Source: Chitinophaga niabensis
GTDB lineage: Bacteria; Bacteroidota; Bacteroidia; Chitinophagales; Chitinophagaceae
Assembly (NCBI RefSeq): GCF_900129465.1
Contig: NZ_FSRA01000002.1
Span: 1 to 64,000 of the forward strand
DNA length: 64,000 bases
Direction: 5' to 3'
Part shown: positions 7,894 to 16,228 of the stretch, piece after piece
Layout of the letters: every line of letters starts with the position of its first letter
Numbering within the stretch: position 1 is the first letter of the stretch
Notes under the pieces: model-generated
Databases searched by the model: none
What the model saw: only the letters and a program-made list of their open reading frames with translations
What the model was told of the DNA's origin: nothing
Position numbers and translations under genes: made by a program

Positions 7894-8991
7894 ATGACCA
7901 AAGAAGGGATATCATCCTGGCATCAGATAAAAGATACCGCCACCATCGCCTCCCCGGCCCTGCTGGTTTACAAGGAAAAAGTCGCAGAGAATATCAATAA
8001 GATGATTGAGATGGCCGGAGGCACAGCCAGGTTGATGCCTCACGTCAAAACCCATAAAATGGGACCGGTTATCACCATGCAACTGGCAAAGGGCATCACC
8101 CGTTTTAAATGTGCCACCTTTGCAGAAGCTAATATGTTAGCAGAAGCCGGCGCCAAAGACATTGTGGTGGCCTACCAGCTAAACTCTCCCACAGCTGAGA
8201 GCTTCGTAAAACTGGCCCGTAAATATCCGGATACCCGCTTCGCCTCTTTGGTAGATAATCTTACATCTGCTCAATTATTAAACGATCTCTTCCAGCCGCA
8301 AACGGCAGAAGTATACATAGACATCGACAATGGTATGCATCGCACAGGAATTGCACCTGAAGCGGCTTTCGCGCTTTATGAGCAATTACGGCAACTGCCC
8401 AATATTCTTTGCCGGGGCCTGCATGCATATGATGGTCACCTGCGGGAATCCGATCTTGGCATCCGCACGGAACAATGTAATGCAGCGTTCCTGCCAGTAG
8501 CCGCTTTAGCGGAAAAGATGGATAAGCCGGAGATCATTGCCGGTGGTACGCCTACTTTTCCCATTCATGCCAAACGCAAAGAGGTGATCTGCAGCCCGGG
8601 CACCTGTATCTTATGGGACGAAGGTTATGGCAGCTCCTTACCTGAGCAGGATTTCATTCCTGCAGCATTACTGCTCGCACGAGTGATCTCCAAACCACGG
8701 GAAGGCCATCTTACTTTGGACCTGGGGCACAAAGCCGTATCCGCAGAAAATCCCATTACCAAAAGGGTTTTCTTTAAAGACTTGCCGGAATACGAAGTGA
8801 TCTCTCAAAGTGAAGAACACCTGGTACTGAAAACACCGCTGGCTGCACAGTTTAAAGTAGGTGATATCTTATACGGCACACCGTGGCATGTTTGCCCTAC
8901 AGTGGCATTGTATAACGAAGCACAGATCATTGAAAACGGCGCCCATACAGATACCTGGACTATCGCCCGCGGCCGCCGCTTACTGAACTAA
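7894..8991 (+). CDS. D-threonine aldolase-like PLP enzyme (fold type III)
   Basis: 365 residues. The N-terminal alanine-racemase-like barrel carries MPHVKTHK, the PLP-lysine motif of metal-activated D-threonine aldolases and D-serine dehydratases (probable lysine K52). Near the C terminus TPWHVCPTVALYN holds the His-x-Cys metal pair typical of this family. The reaction is probably cleavage of D-threonine or other D-3-hydroxyamino acids to glycine and an aldehyde, or D-serine deamination; sequence alone does not separate these. It lies between a GntP permease (20-base gap) and an M19 dipeptidase (25-base gap), suggesting one transcript for import and breakdown of D-amino acids. Confidence 0.88.
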   Translation: MTKEGISSWHQIKDTATIASPALLVYKEKVAENINKMIEMAGGTARLMPHVKTHKMGPVITMQLAKGITRFKCATFAEANMLAEAGAKDIVVAYQLNSPTAESFVKLARKYPDTRFASLVDNLTSAQLLNDLFQPQTAEVYIDIDNGMHRTGIAPEAAFALYEQLRQLPNILCRGLHAYDGHLRESDLGIRTEQCNAAFLPVAALAEKMDKPEIIAGGTPTFPIHAKRKEVICSPGTCILWDEGYGSSLPEQDFIPAALLLARVISKPREGHLTLDLGHKAVSAENPITKRVFFKDLPEYEVISQSEEHLVLKTPLAAQFKVGDILYGTPWHVCPTVALYNEAQIIENGAHTDTWTIARGRRLLN

Positions 8992-9016
8992 AATAATCCT
9001 TTCTAATAAATCACCT

Positions 9017-10093
9017 ATGCAACCTTTAATCTTCGACGCGCACCTGGATCTTAGCATGAATGCACTGGAGTGGAACCGCGACCTGACTAAATCCCTGCAA
9101 GCCATACGCGATCGGGAAAAAAATATGAATGATAAACCAGACCGCGGAAATGGCACCGTGTCTTTACCTGAAATGCGCAAAGGTCGTGTAGGCATCTGCG
9201 TGGCTACGCAGATCGCAAGATATGTAGGGCTGGATAATCCTTTGCCGGGCTGGCATTCACAGGAACAGGCATGGGCACAGACCCAGGGCCAGCTGGCATG
9301 GTACCAGGCCATGGAGGCAAGAGGTGAAATGAAACAGATCACCAATGCCGCACAATTAACAGAACATCTCAAACTCTGGGAAAACGCCACTGACACAAGC
9401 TCCCTCCCGGTTGGTTTTATATTGAGCCTGGAAGGCGCTGATTCTTTCTTTGAACTGGCCTGTGTTGAAAAAGCCTACGCATCTGGTTTACGTGCTATCG
9501 GCCCTGCTCACTATGGCCCGGGTGTTTATGCATACGGCACAGATTCGAATGGTGGCTTAGGTACCAAAGGACGTGCATTACTCACAGAAATGGAACGCTT
9601 AGGCATTATCCTCGATGCTACACATCTTTGCGATGAAAGTTTCTATGAAGCCATGGATCATTTCTCCGGTCCTGTATGGGCCAGTCATCATAACAGCAGA
9701 GCGCTGGTGCCTCATAACCGCCAGTTCTCAGATGAACAATTCTCCATCCTGATTGAGCGTGGTGCTGTAATAGGTACTGCTTTTGATGCATGGATGCTGA
9801 TCCCTGGCTGGGAACGTGGTGTAAGTACGCCTGCCGGAACAGGTGTTTCTCTTCAACATGTAGCAGATCATATTGATCGCATTTGCCAGATTGCAGGTAA
9901 CAGCAAACATGCTGCCATCGGTTCTGACCTGGATGGTGCATTTGGAACAGAACAATCTCCTCACGACCTGGAAAGCATCGCCGGCCTGCAAAAACTGCCT
10001 GCTATCTTAAAAGCGCGCGGATATAAGGAAGAAGATATCAACAACATCCTGCACAAAAACTGGATCAGGTTTTTATTGGAGACCTGGGGTTAA
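9017..10093 (+). CDS. M19 (renal-type) membrane dipeptidase family protein
   Basis: 358 residues without a signal peptide, so probably cytoplasmic. The M19 metal-site pattern is present: HLD in FDAHLDLSM at the N terminus, the bridging Glu in LSLEGAD, His residues in DATHLCD and ASHHNSRAL, and GSDLDGAFG near the C terminus. M19 enzymes hydrolyse dipeptides and, unusually, accept D-residues at the C-terminal position. As the third gene after a GntP permease and a D-threonine-aldolase-like enzyme, it could release D-amino acids from dipeptides for the aldolase. The family call is firm; the pathway is inferred. Confidence 0.9.
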   Translation: MQPLIFDAHLDLSMNALEWNRDLTKSLQAIRDREKNMNDKPDRGNGTVSLPEMRKGRVGICVATQIARYVGLDNPLPGWHSQEQAWAQTQGQLAWYQAMEARGEMKQITNAAQLTEHLKLWENATDTSSLPVGFILSLEGADSFFELACVEKAYASGLRAIGPAHYGPGVYAYGTDSNGGLGTKGRALLTEMERLGIILDATHLCDESFYEAMDHFSGPVWASHHNSRALVPHNRQFSDEQFSILIERGAVIGTAFDAWMLIPGWERGVSTPAGTGVSLQHVADHIDRICQIAGNSKHAAIGSDLDGAFGTEQSPHDLESIAGLQKLPAILKARGYKEEDINNILHKNWIRFLLETWG

Positions 10094-10126
10094 GAGCGTA
10101 GCGCATCAAAAGAAAAGTGACTAACA

Positions 10127-10316
10127 CAGGCCTGCTCACTGAAAACCTTCGGTTAAACCAGGCCTGCCAGAAGCAGCGCTATATAGCCACTGAAACATCC
10201 TGCAGTAAAAGAAAGGCGGGCACCAGAAAACACCGGCCTGCTTACTCGGCTAAACCAGGCCTGCCAGAAGCAGGGCTATACAGCCACTGCAACATCCTGC
10301 TAAACAAAAAGCGGGC
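10127..10316 (+). repeat. Two tandem copies of a ~85-95 bp repeat
   Basis: The gap between the M19 and CHRD genes is filled by two direct copies. The best-conserved 53 bases (10151-10203 and 10248-10300, offset 97) differ at four positions and include TAAACCAGGCCTGCCAGAAG. Both copies begin with GGCCTGCT and end near GGCGGGC or GCGGGC; a 9-base length difference lies near the start. The repeats keep an open frame (10117-10395) but with no recognisable protein, so I treat it as non-coding. Confidence 0.75.
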
Positions 10317-10331
10317 TACAAGAGCCCGCTT
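10309..10331 (-). terminator. Terminator of the CHRD lipoprotein gene
   Basis: AAGCGGGCT (10309-10317) and AGCCCGCTT (10323-10331) form a 9-bp stem with a 5-base loop. On the minus strand the stem is followed by TTTTTGTTT, so it terminates transcripts coming from the CHRD gene. On the plus strand the U-tract is poor. Confidence 0.75.
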
Positions 10332-10391
10332 CTGCCCGCCACGACATCGGAATGGCGGTTGGCGGATGTTGCATGTTCACTGCTTCCTGGT

Positions 10392-10859
10392 CTAGTAGAC
10401 CAATTCTATCTGCCCACGGATCTCTCCGCCACCGTTAGCTGCGGTATGGATATTCACATACCATTTACCAGCTAACAGATCCTCCTGCGTTTGGGTAGTT
10501 CCGTTGATGACAAAACTCGTGGTAAAACTTCCTGCCGGGGTGGGCGTAAATAACGTAGCGAAATTTTGTATCACCCCTATATTAGTACCTCTTGCGGCAG
10601 GCCCGTGAATATGCATGAGCGTTGCATTACCACTCAGGTTTTGCCAGCGCACGGTGATGGTGAACTGCTTAGTGTCAGGATTATATGTGGCATCAAAACT
10701 TCCGGAACCGGTTGTAGTGACAGCGGGGTTCTCCTGTGCTCCGGACATGGGGGCATTTGTAACAGTGTATAGGTTATCATCCTTATCTTTTTTACAGGCG
10801 ATCGCCAGCAGACAGAATAAGCCCATGGTGATAAACACCAAAGAATGTATGTTTTTCAT
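10392..10859 (-). CDS. CHRD domain lipoprotein
   Basis: 155 residues. The signal peptide ends in a lipobox (LLAIAC, Cys22), then a Lys/Asp-rich tether, then one CHRD domain. Its marks are SGAQENPAV at the start, MHIHGPA in the middle and WYVNIHTAANGGGEIRGQI at the end. CHRD domains occur in chordin and in many secreted bacterial proteins; their bacterial function is unknown. It should be anchored to a membrane through the lipid. It follows the DUF1835 gene by 40 bases on the same strand and has its own terminator. Confidence 0.88.
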   Translation of the reverse strand: MKNIHSLVFITMGLFCLLAIACKKDKDDNLYTVTNAPMSGAQENPAVTTTGSGSFDATYNPDTKQFTITVRWQNLSGNATLMHIHGPAARGTNIGVIQNFATLFTPTPAGSFTTSFVINGTTQTQEDLLAGKWYVNIHTAANGGGEIRGQIELVY

Positions 10860-10898
10860 AAGCGCTCGTTTTCAACTTAGTACGAGCCATTGCAGCAA

Positions 10899-11849
10899 TT
10901 AGTTGCCTGAGGAGCGGATAACCCTTCCTTCTTCCTCATCCCACCGCCAGGGTGTATGATCTAAGGGAATTCCCCCGATCCAGATGTTCTGCTGGGAGGC
11001 AAAAGACAGGTAGTTTTCTTCATTATGGAGCACTTCTTCCCCTAAACCGGTAAGGCTCAGCATTTCATCTTCTCTTTTCACCACACCCGCTCTTTGAAGG
11101 CGCTGGGTGTAAATATCCAGTTGAAAATCCCCAAAGCCATAGATCTTCAGTTCATCCCAGAATTGATAGTAGAGGTCACGCTCCCGGAGTTTTCCCAGGG
11201 CCAGCCTGTCCAGGAAGAAATGTTCAACGGCATTAAGACCATTGGAGGAGCCGGGCAATCTTTGCAGATGGGCCTGCAGGGCATTGCTAAGATAAGGTAA
11301 GTGTGTACTGGAACGGCGGCTGAGCTGTTCTAACGCCAATGGGTCTTCCTGGCTGTAAGCCTCCCAGGCAGCATTGGCCAGTTGCCAGTCTTCTTCCTGT
11401 ACATACACTCTTTTTTCAAATAAGGGAGGCAGGTGTTTGGATTTAAGCATCCCTATGCCACGGAAATTGGGTACTTCCGGGTGTTTATCTAATTGTACGA
11501 TACTGATAGGAGGAAGGGGAGCTTTGAGTTGCTGCAGGTAATACAGCACAAATAATAAGTTCACCTGGCAAAAGAGGTCAAATTCAAACCAGAGAACAAT
11601 CTCTTCGTAGGCAGCGGCATTATTCAGCAGCTGGTATTCATGATCAACGTCTGAAAGATAGGCTTTCTGATCAATCCCATATTCCTGCTGCAGGAATGCA
11701 GCCCTTTCTTCAAAAAAGCGGGACATATTATGAGTTGCCGGGGCTTTGCCTTCACAAAGCATTTCCCGCCAAACCATCACATCACCGGCAATGCCGGCAT
11801 TCTCAAAGATCGTACGGGTCGCATCCCCATTCAATACATGCAATATCAT
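10899..11849 (-). CDS. DUF1835 domain protein
   Basis: 316 residues from the ATG at 11849 (MILHVLNGDATRTIF), which is the usual N terminus of this family. The frame is open 27 codons further upstream but that stretch looks like untranslated leader. The N-terminal part (to about residue 115) carries LNGDA, GDVMVWREMLCEG and EEIVLWFEFDLFCQ, the signature of DUF1835, a conserved cytoplasmic domain of unknown function. The C-terminal half is helical and may be a DNA-binding-like fold (DYQFWDEL to GLGEEVLHNEENYL), also seen in family members. It lies downstream of the lemA/TPM operon, 74 bases after the TPM gene. Confidence 0.8.
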   Translation of the reverse strand: MILHVLNGDATRTIFENAGIAGDVMVWREMLCEGKAPATHNMSRFFEERAAFLQQEYGIDQKAYLSDVDHEYQLLNNAAAYEEIVLWFEFDLFCQVNLLFVLYYLQQLKAPLPPISIVQLDKHPEVPNFRGIGMLKSKHLPPLFEKRVYVQEEDWQLANAAWEAYSQEDPLALEQLSRRSSTHLPYLSNALQAHLQRLPGSSNGLNAVEHFFLDRLALGKLRERDLYYQFWDELKIYGFGDFQLDIYTQRLQRAGVVKREDEMLSLTGLGEEVLHNEENYLSFASQQNIWIGGIPLDHTPWRWDEEEGRVIRSSGN

Positions 11850-11923
11850 AATGATCGAATTATCAATTATACAAGAATGATGATGATCCTCTCCCGATAA
11901 TTGATAATTCGAAAAGGATCTTT

Positions 11924-12724
11924 TTACCAACTGCCGCTTGCACCACCGCCACCACCGGAACCGCCGCCGAAGCCACCAAAGCCGCCGCCGCCACCTCCGC
12001 CGGACCAGCCTCCGCCGCCGCCGCCAAATCCACCACCGCCACCAAGGCTGCTACCGATCATACCTCCAAGGATGCCCCCAAAGATACTGTCGCCTCTGCG
12101 GCTCATTACACGTCCACCACCTCTTCCGCCTCCGCCACCACGGCCAATAATAAAGACCAGGATCAAAATAAAGATAATGACGCCGATCACATTACCGCCA
12201 CTGGGGCCACGTTTAGAGCGTGGAACACCTTTGTATTCTCCGGCTGCTGCTGCAATAATATCATCTACCGCTTCGTCCAGGCCCTGGTAATAATGTTCTG
12301 CCCGGAAGTTTGGTTTAATAACTTTGTCAATAATGCCAAAGGCTACTGCATCGGGTACAGCACCTTCCATCCCATAACCGGTTTCAATCCTTACACGCCT
12401 GTCGTTGATGGCAGCAAAGATCAATACCCCGTTATTCTTTTTTGATCCGATCCCCCAGTCCCGTAAGATCTTGAGGGTTACTTCCGCAATATCATAATCA
12501 CCTACTGATTTAACCAGTACGATGGCAATCTCTGTGGAGGTACTGTCGTTGTACGCCACCAGCTTCCTTTCCAGCTCATCCACTTCAGATTTAACGAGTA
12601 CGCCTGCGTAATCGTTAACCAGCCGGGGCGGATTAGGTTTAGGAGGGATGCTGATATTTTGTGCAAATACACTTGTACCAACCAGGATCAGTCCCCATAA
12701 TAATAACCAGCGAGTAAACTTCAT
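11924..12724 (-). CDS. TPM domain protein (YgcG-like) with Gly-rich tail
   Basis: 266 residues from the ATG at 12724, which opens directly onto a signal peptide (MKFTRWLLLWGLILVG to VFAQ); another ATG lies 7 codons upstream. A TPM domain follows (about 35-170, with LVNDYAGVL, IAIVLVKSVGDYD, NNGVLIFAA). Then come one membrane segment (about 190-205) and a C-terminal tail of about 60 residues made mostly of Gly with Ser, Phe and Trp. TPM proteins occur in membranes; some have phosphatase activity, and YgcG-type members are widespread without a firm role. It is the third gene of a lemA-TPM-TPM operon, a common arrangement. The Gly tail produces a long GC-rich tract in the DNA. Confidence 0.9.
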   Translation of the reverse strand: MKFTRWLLLWGLILVGTSVFAQNISIPPKPNPPRLVNDYAGVLVKSEVDELERKLVAYNDSTSTEIAIVLVKSVGDYDIAEVTLKILRDWGIGSKKNNGVLIFAAINDRRVRIETGYGMEGAVPDAVAFGIIDKVIKPNFRAEHYYQGLDEAVDDIIAAAAGEYKGVPRSKRGPSGGNVIGVIIFILILVFIIGRGGGGGRGGGRVMSRRGDSIFGGILGGMIGSSLGGGGGFGGGGGGWSGGGGGGGFGGFGGGSGGGGGASGSW

Positions 12725-12751
12725 TGTTTGTTGCTTATGAATCATTGCTAC

Positions 12752-13207
12752 TTATTTCCCGAAAATGATATCATCCGGCAGTTCGTTCTGATCGCCGGAT
12801 TCATAAGGGAAATAATGATACAGGGATTCTCCGATCTCCTTCACACACACTTCTATGCCTTCCACGATCTTGTTAGAGGAAAAATGTCTTTTTAAAAGGA
12901 GGGCTTCCTGTTGCCAGAAATCCGGTCCTACCTTTTCATGTATACCCTGGTCTCCCAGGATAGCGAACTGATGGTCCAGCATGGCTATATAAAGGAGTAC
13001 CCCATTACGTTGTTTGGTTTTATCCATTCCCAGGGACACGAATGCTTCCCGGGCACGGTCCATAGGATCAACATATTCGCAGCGGCTTTCCACAAATAAC
13101 CGAATCTCTCCGGAAGTCAGCCTTTCCGCGTGACGGATGGCATTCACCACCCTGTTTTTTTCCTCTTCCGAGAAAAGCTCCTTCTTTTTAAAAGAAAATA
13201 GTTTCAT
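12752..13207 (-). CDS. TPM domain protein (short form)
   Basis: 151 residues from the ATG at 13207 (MKLFSFKKKELFS); a start six codons earlier is also possible. The protein is a single TPM domain without signal peptide or membrane segment, with the pattern TSGEIRLFVESRC, RNGVLLYIAMLDHQFAILGD and HEKVGPDFW. It lies between lemA (76-base gap) and the larger TPM gene (about 28-base gap). The three together are a conserved neighbourhood often linked to envelope stress, but the exact function is unknown. Confidence 0.88.
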   Translation of the reverse strand: MKLFSFKKKELFSEEEKNRVVNAIRHAERLTSGEIRLFVESRCEYVDPMDRAREAFVSLGMDKTKQRNGVLLYIAMLDHQFAILGDQGIHEKVGPDFWQQEALLLKRHFSSNKIVEGIEVCVKEIGESLYHYFPYESGDQNELPDDIIFGK

Positions 13208-13282
13208 ATCAAAGGAAATAGTCAAATAAGGGTTATCCGTCCCGAAACACCTGATTCCGTGATGAATAACCCTTTAAATTAT

Positions 13283-13861
13283 CTAGAACTGCACTTTAGG
13301 TGCTTTTTCAGCACCCTTATCTGCCTGGAAGTAGCCTTTTGCCTTAAATCCACCCAGGCCGGCAATAATATTATTCGGGAAAGTACGTACACTGCTGTTA
13401 AACTCGTTTACGGCGCCGTTAAAATCGTTCCGGGCAACCGAGATCCGGTTCTCCGTTCCTTCTATTTGCGCCATCAGCGTCTGGAACTGCTCTGTGGTAC
13501 GCAATTCAGGATATTTTTCAACGGTAACGAGTAAACGACTGAGCGCTCCGGTCAATTCACCTTGCGCTGCCTGGAATTGTTGTACTTTTTCGGGGGTCAG
13601 GTCATTGGCATTGATCTGAACGGAGGAAGCTTTTGAGCGGGCTTCAATTACTTTGGTGAGTGTTTCCTGTTCAAATTTGGCAGATCCCTTTACCGTGTTC
13701 ACGAGGTTGTCAATTAAGTCAGCCCTGCGCTGGTATTGCGTTTCCACATTTCCCCAAGCCTTTTGCACCGTTTCATCCTTTGCTACTAATCCATTGTACT
13801 TGCTGCAACCAAAAAAGCCCAGTAGTACCAGGACGATGACAACAATGATTCCTGTTTTCAT
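13283..13861 (-). CDS. lemA: LemA family protein
   Basis: 192 residues. An N-terminal hydrophobic segment (about 4-19) ends in GCSKYNGLV, typical of LemA proteins and possibly also a lipobox. The rest is the four-helix LemA bundle with VQKAWGNVETQYQRRADLIDNLV and the C-terminal NEFNSSVRTFPNNIIAGLGGF. LemA is a membrane-anchored protein of unknown biochemical role. It is first in the lemA-TPM-TPM operon and has a well-formed promoter about 45 bases upstream. Confidence 0.94.
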   Translation of the reverse strand: MKTGIIVVIVLVLLGFFGCSKYNGLVAKDETVQKAWGNVETQYQRRADLIDNLVNTVKGSAKFEQETLTKVIEARSKASSVQINANDLTPEKVQQFQAAQGELTGALSRLLVTVEKYPELRTTEQFQTLMAQIEGTENRISVARNDFNGAVNEFNSSVRTFPNNIIAGLGGFKAKGYFQADKGAEKAPKVQF

Positions 13862-13904
13862 ATTCTATCTTTTTTAAATAATAATGTTAGGTTACGGGTG
13901 TAGT

Positions 13905-13935
13905 CAAACCTACATGAAATAACGGAAAGCGCAAA
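13905..13935 (-). promoter_or_regulatory. lemA operon promoter
   Basis: On the minus strand TTTG (13932-13935) is followed after 19 bases by TAGGTTTG (13905-13912), an exact fit to the Bacteroidota consensus. The leader to the lemA ATG is about 35 bases. Confidence 0.75.
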
Positions 13936-14188
13936 ACATGGTTCAATTAGTTTAGCGGTAAACCGGAAAGTCCTGCCGTTTACGAATTAAGTAGCGGCGG
14001 TGAACCAAAAAGTAAAAGGTGAATAACAAAAAATATCTATGTTTGAAATCGAATTCCGGGTATGAGTGCATCAATTATACCGGCAATTGGGAATGCAAGC
14101 TTGTGTTTTTTGATTTATAGTTACGGCGGTTTCTGTCGTTGCTAACTCACTTATTTTTATTAACTTACATTTAGTCTACTGCGTTATA
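13936..14188. other. Intergenic region between divergent lemA and response regulator
   Basis: Together with the lemA promoter this is a 327-base gap between divergent genes. TATGTTTG at 14038-14045 fits a -7 element for the response regulator but has no TTTG at the right distance and would give a leader of about 140 bases. I see no RNA gene or repeat here. Confidence 0.5.
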
Positions 14189-14653
14189 ATGAGTGCACAA
14201 CACATTCACATCCTCTATATCGATGATGAAATACATAACCTGAATGCATTTAAGGCATCATTCAGGAGGATTTACACCGTTCAAACGGCAGAATCCGCTG
14301 ACGATGCTTACAAACTGCTGGAAGATCATGAATTTCACATCATCATATCGGATCAGCGTATGCCGAGGATGACAGGTATTGAGTTCTTCGAATCGATACT
14401 TGCTAAATACCCGGAGCCTATCCGCATTCTCCTTACAGGATATGCAGATATCAATGCAGTGATAGATGCCATCAACAAAGGCCAGGTTTATAAATATTTC
14501 TCTAAACCCTGGAACGACGAGGAGTTACGGCATAATATAGAAAAGGCATACGAAGTATATGCCCTGCGGAAAGAGAACCGGGAGCTGACAGAAAAGCTGC
14601 TGGACGTGAACGAAAAGCTGGAATTCCTGCTCAGGCAGAAATTGATCTCATAA
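14189..14653 (+). CDS. Single-domain response regulator with C-terminal coiled coil
   Basis: 154 residues. The receiver domain (5-120) has the acidic pair D12/D13, phosphorylation site D55 (ISDQRMPRMTG), T83 and K106 (FSKPW). The sequence is closest in style to RpfG/HupR-type receivers (LLTGYADINAVIDAINKGQVYKY). After it come about 35 charged residues with a heptad pattern (KENRELTEKLLDVNEKLEFLL), probably a coiled coil for dimerisation or for docking on a partner kinase. There is no output domain, so it probably acts by protein contact. No kinase gene is adjacent. Confidence 0.88.
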   Translation: MSAQHIHILYIDDEIHNLNAFKASFRRIYTVQTAESADDAYKLLEDHEFHIIISDQRMPRMTGIEFFESILAKYPEPIRILLTGYADINAVIDAINKGQVYKYFSKPWNDEELRHNIEKAYEVYALRKENRELTEKLLDVNEKLEFLLRQKLIS

Positions 14654-14673
14654 AATCATTTTTCATAGGTGAA

Positions 14674-14710
14674 GAGGTTGTATCCGTAAAAGGATGCAGC
14701 CTCTTTTTTT
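14674..14710 (+). terminator. Terminator of the response regulator gene
   Basis: GAGGTTGTATCC (14674-14685) pairs with GGATGCAGCCTC (14692-14703) with two G-U pairs, then seven T. A second, weaker hairpin (GCCC/GGGC with T7, 14741-14760) follows before the dipeptidase gene. Confidence 0.9.
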
Positions 14711-14818
14711 GTTTATAGATGGTATCCATAAAAATGCAGCGCCCTCTGTGGGCTTTTTTTGCTGAACTCACCCGTTACCTTTAAATTGCGTCCATTGTGA
14801 ACGTTTAATTGCTCAATC

Positions 14819-16192
14819 ATGCAAGTTTGGAAAGATTACCAGGCACAGAACAAAGACCGTTTCCTGAACGAGTTACTGGACCTGTTGCGAATCCCCTCTG
14901 TTAGTGCGGATTCCCGACACAATGAGGATACGAAGCGCTGCGCCGAGGCGGTGAAACAAAGATTAACAGACGCAGGGGCAGACAAAGTGGAAGTTTGCCC
15001 GACAGCAGGCCATCCCATTGTATACGGAGAAAAGATCATCGACCCTTCCCTCCCTACTGTATTGGTATATGGCCACTATGATGTGCAACCTCCTGATCCC
15101 CTTGACCTCTGGACCAGCCCTCCCTTTGAGCCTGTGATCAAGGACGGAAAGATCTATGCACGTGGTTCTGCCGATGATAAAGGCCAGTTCTACATGCACG
15201 TGAAGGCTTTTGAAACCATGAACAAAACCAACACCCTCCCCTGCAATATCAAATTCATGATAGAAGGAGAGGAAGAAGTGGGTTCCAATAACCTGGGCGT
15301 TTTCCTGGAAAACAATAAAGAACGCCTGAAAGCAGACGTGGTACTGATCTCGGACACCTCCATGATCAGTATGGACAATCCTTCCATAGACACCGGTCTC
15401 CGTGGCCTGGCCTATATGGAAGTTGCTGTAACCGGTGCCAACCGCGACCTGCACAGTGGCGTGTATGGCGGAGCAGTTGCCAATCCGGCCACCATACTCG
15501 CCAAAATGATCGCTTCCCTGCATGATGAAAATAACCACATCACCATTCCAGGCTTCTATAATGGCGTACAGGAATTGAGCGTGGCAGAAAGGGAAAGCCT
15601 GAACAAAGCCCCCTTCGATGAGGCCGAATACAAAAAAGACCTCGGCGTAGATGAACTTTGGGGCGAAAAAGGATACACCACGATCGAAAGGACCGGCATC
15701 CGCCCAACTTTAGAAGTGAATGGTATCTGGGGAGGTTATACCGGCGAAGGTGCCAAAACCGTATTACCCGGAAAAGCATTTGCCAAGATCTCCATGCGCC
15801 TGGTACCAGGCCAGGATTGGGTAGCTATCTCAGATCTTTTCAAAGCACATTTCGAAAAGATCGCGCCTAAATCTGTAAAAGTATCTGTAACGGCTCACCA
15901 TGGTGGTTCTCCTTATGTTACGCCAACAGACAATATCGCCTTCAAAGCAGCCAGCAAAGCCATTGCCACTACTTTCGGAAAAGATCCTATCCCTGTACGG
16001 GGAGGCGGAAGTATTCCTATCGTGGCATTGTTTGAGAAAACACTGGGGTTAAAGACAGTGCTGATGGGCTTTGGCTTAGACAGTGATAACTTACACTCGC
16101 CGAATGAGAAGTACGGACTGGAGAATTTCTACAAGGGAATTGAAACCATCCCTTACTTCCACCAGTATTTTGCTGAGATGAGTAAAAAATAA
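14819..16192 (+). CDS. M20 family dipeptidase
   Basis: 457 residues, no signal peptide. It has the two-metal M20 signature: H86 and D88 in GHYDVQP, the bridging Asp D119 in GSADDKGQ, and E151-E153 in EGEEEVGS, with the dimerisation/lid domain in between (about 200-370) and a last metal His in DNLHSPNEK. The length and GHYDVQPPDP motif fit the dipeptidase branch (CNDP-like/PepV-like). It should hydrolyse di- or short peptides in the cytoplasm. TACCTTTA just upstream is close to a -7 element. The gene is followed by a strong hairpin shared with the convergent pgk gene. Confidence 0.93.
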   Translation: MQVWKDYQAQNKDRFLNELLDLLRIPSVSADSRHNEDTKRCAEAVKQRLTDAGADKVEVCPTAGHPIVYGEKIIDPSLPTVLVYGHYDVQPPDPLDLWTSPPFEPVIKDGKIYARGSADDKGQFYMHVKAFETMNKTNTLPCNIKFMIEGEEEVGSNNLGVFLENNKERLKADVVLISDTSMISMDNPSIDTGLRGLAYMEVAVTGANRDLHSGVYGGAVANPATILAKMIASLHDENNHITIPGFYNGVQELSVAERESLNKAPFDEAEYKKDLGVDELWGEKGYTTIERTGIRPTLEVNGIWGGYTGEGAKTVLPGKAFAKISMRLVPGQDWVAISDLFKAHFEKIAPKSVKVSVTAHHGGSPYVTPTDNIAFKAASKAIATTFGKDPIPVRGGGSIPIVALFEKTLGLKTVLMGFGLDSDNLHSPNEKYGLENFYKGIETIPYFHQYFAEMSKK

Positions 16193-16196
16193 AAAA

Positions 16197-16223
16197 AGCC
16201 GCAGTACTTACTGCGGCTTTTTT
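16197..16223. terminator. Bidirectional terminator between M20 dipeptidase and pgk
   Basis: GCCGCAGTA (16198-16206) and TACTGCGGC (16209-16217) form a tight stem flanked by A-run and T-run, so it works for both converging genes. It begins right after the dipeptidase stop and ends 6 bases before the pgk stop. Confidence 0.92.
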
Positions 16224-16228
16224 ATGCT

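Noticed and set aside
10117..10395. Small open frame across the tandem repeats after the M19 gene
   Set aside because: It is formed by the two repeat copies, has no recognisable protein and crosses the CHRD terminator.
14741..14760. Second terminator before the M20 gene
   Set aside because: The GCCC/GGGC stem is only four pairs; mentioned with the first terminator but not called on its own.
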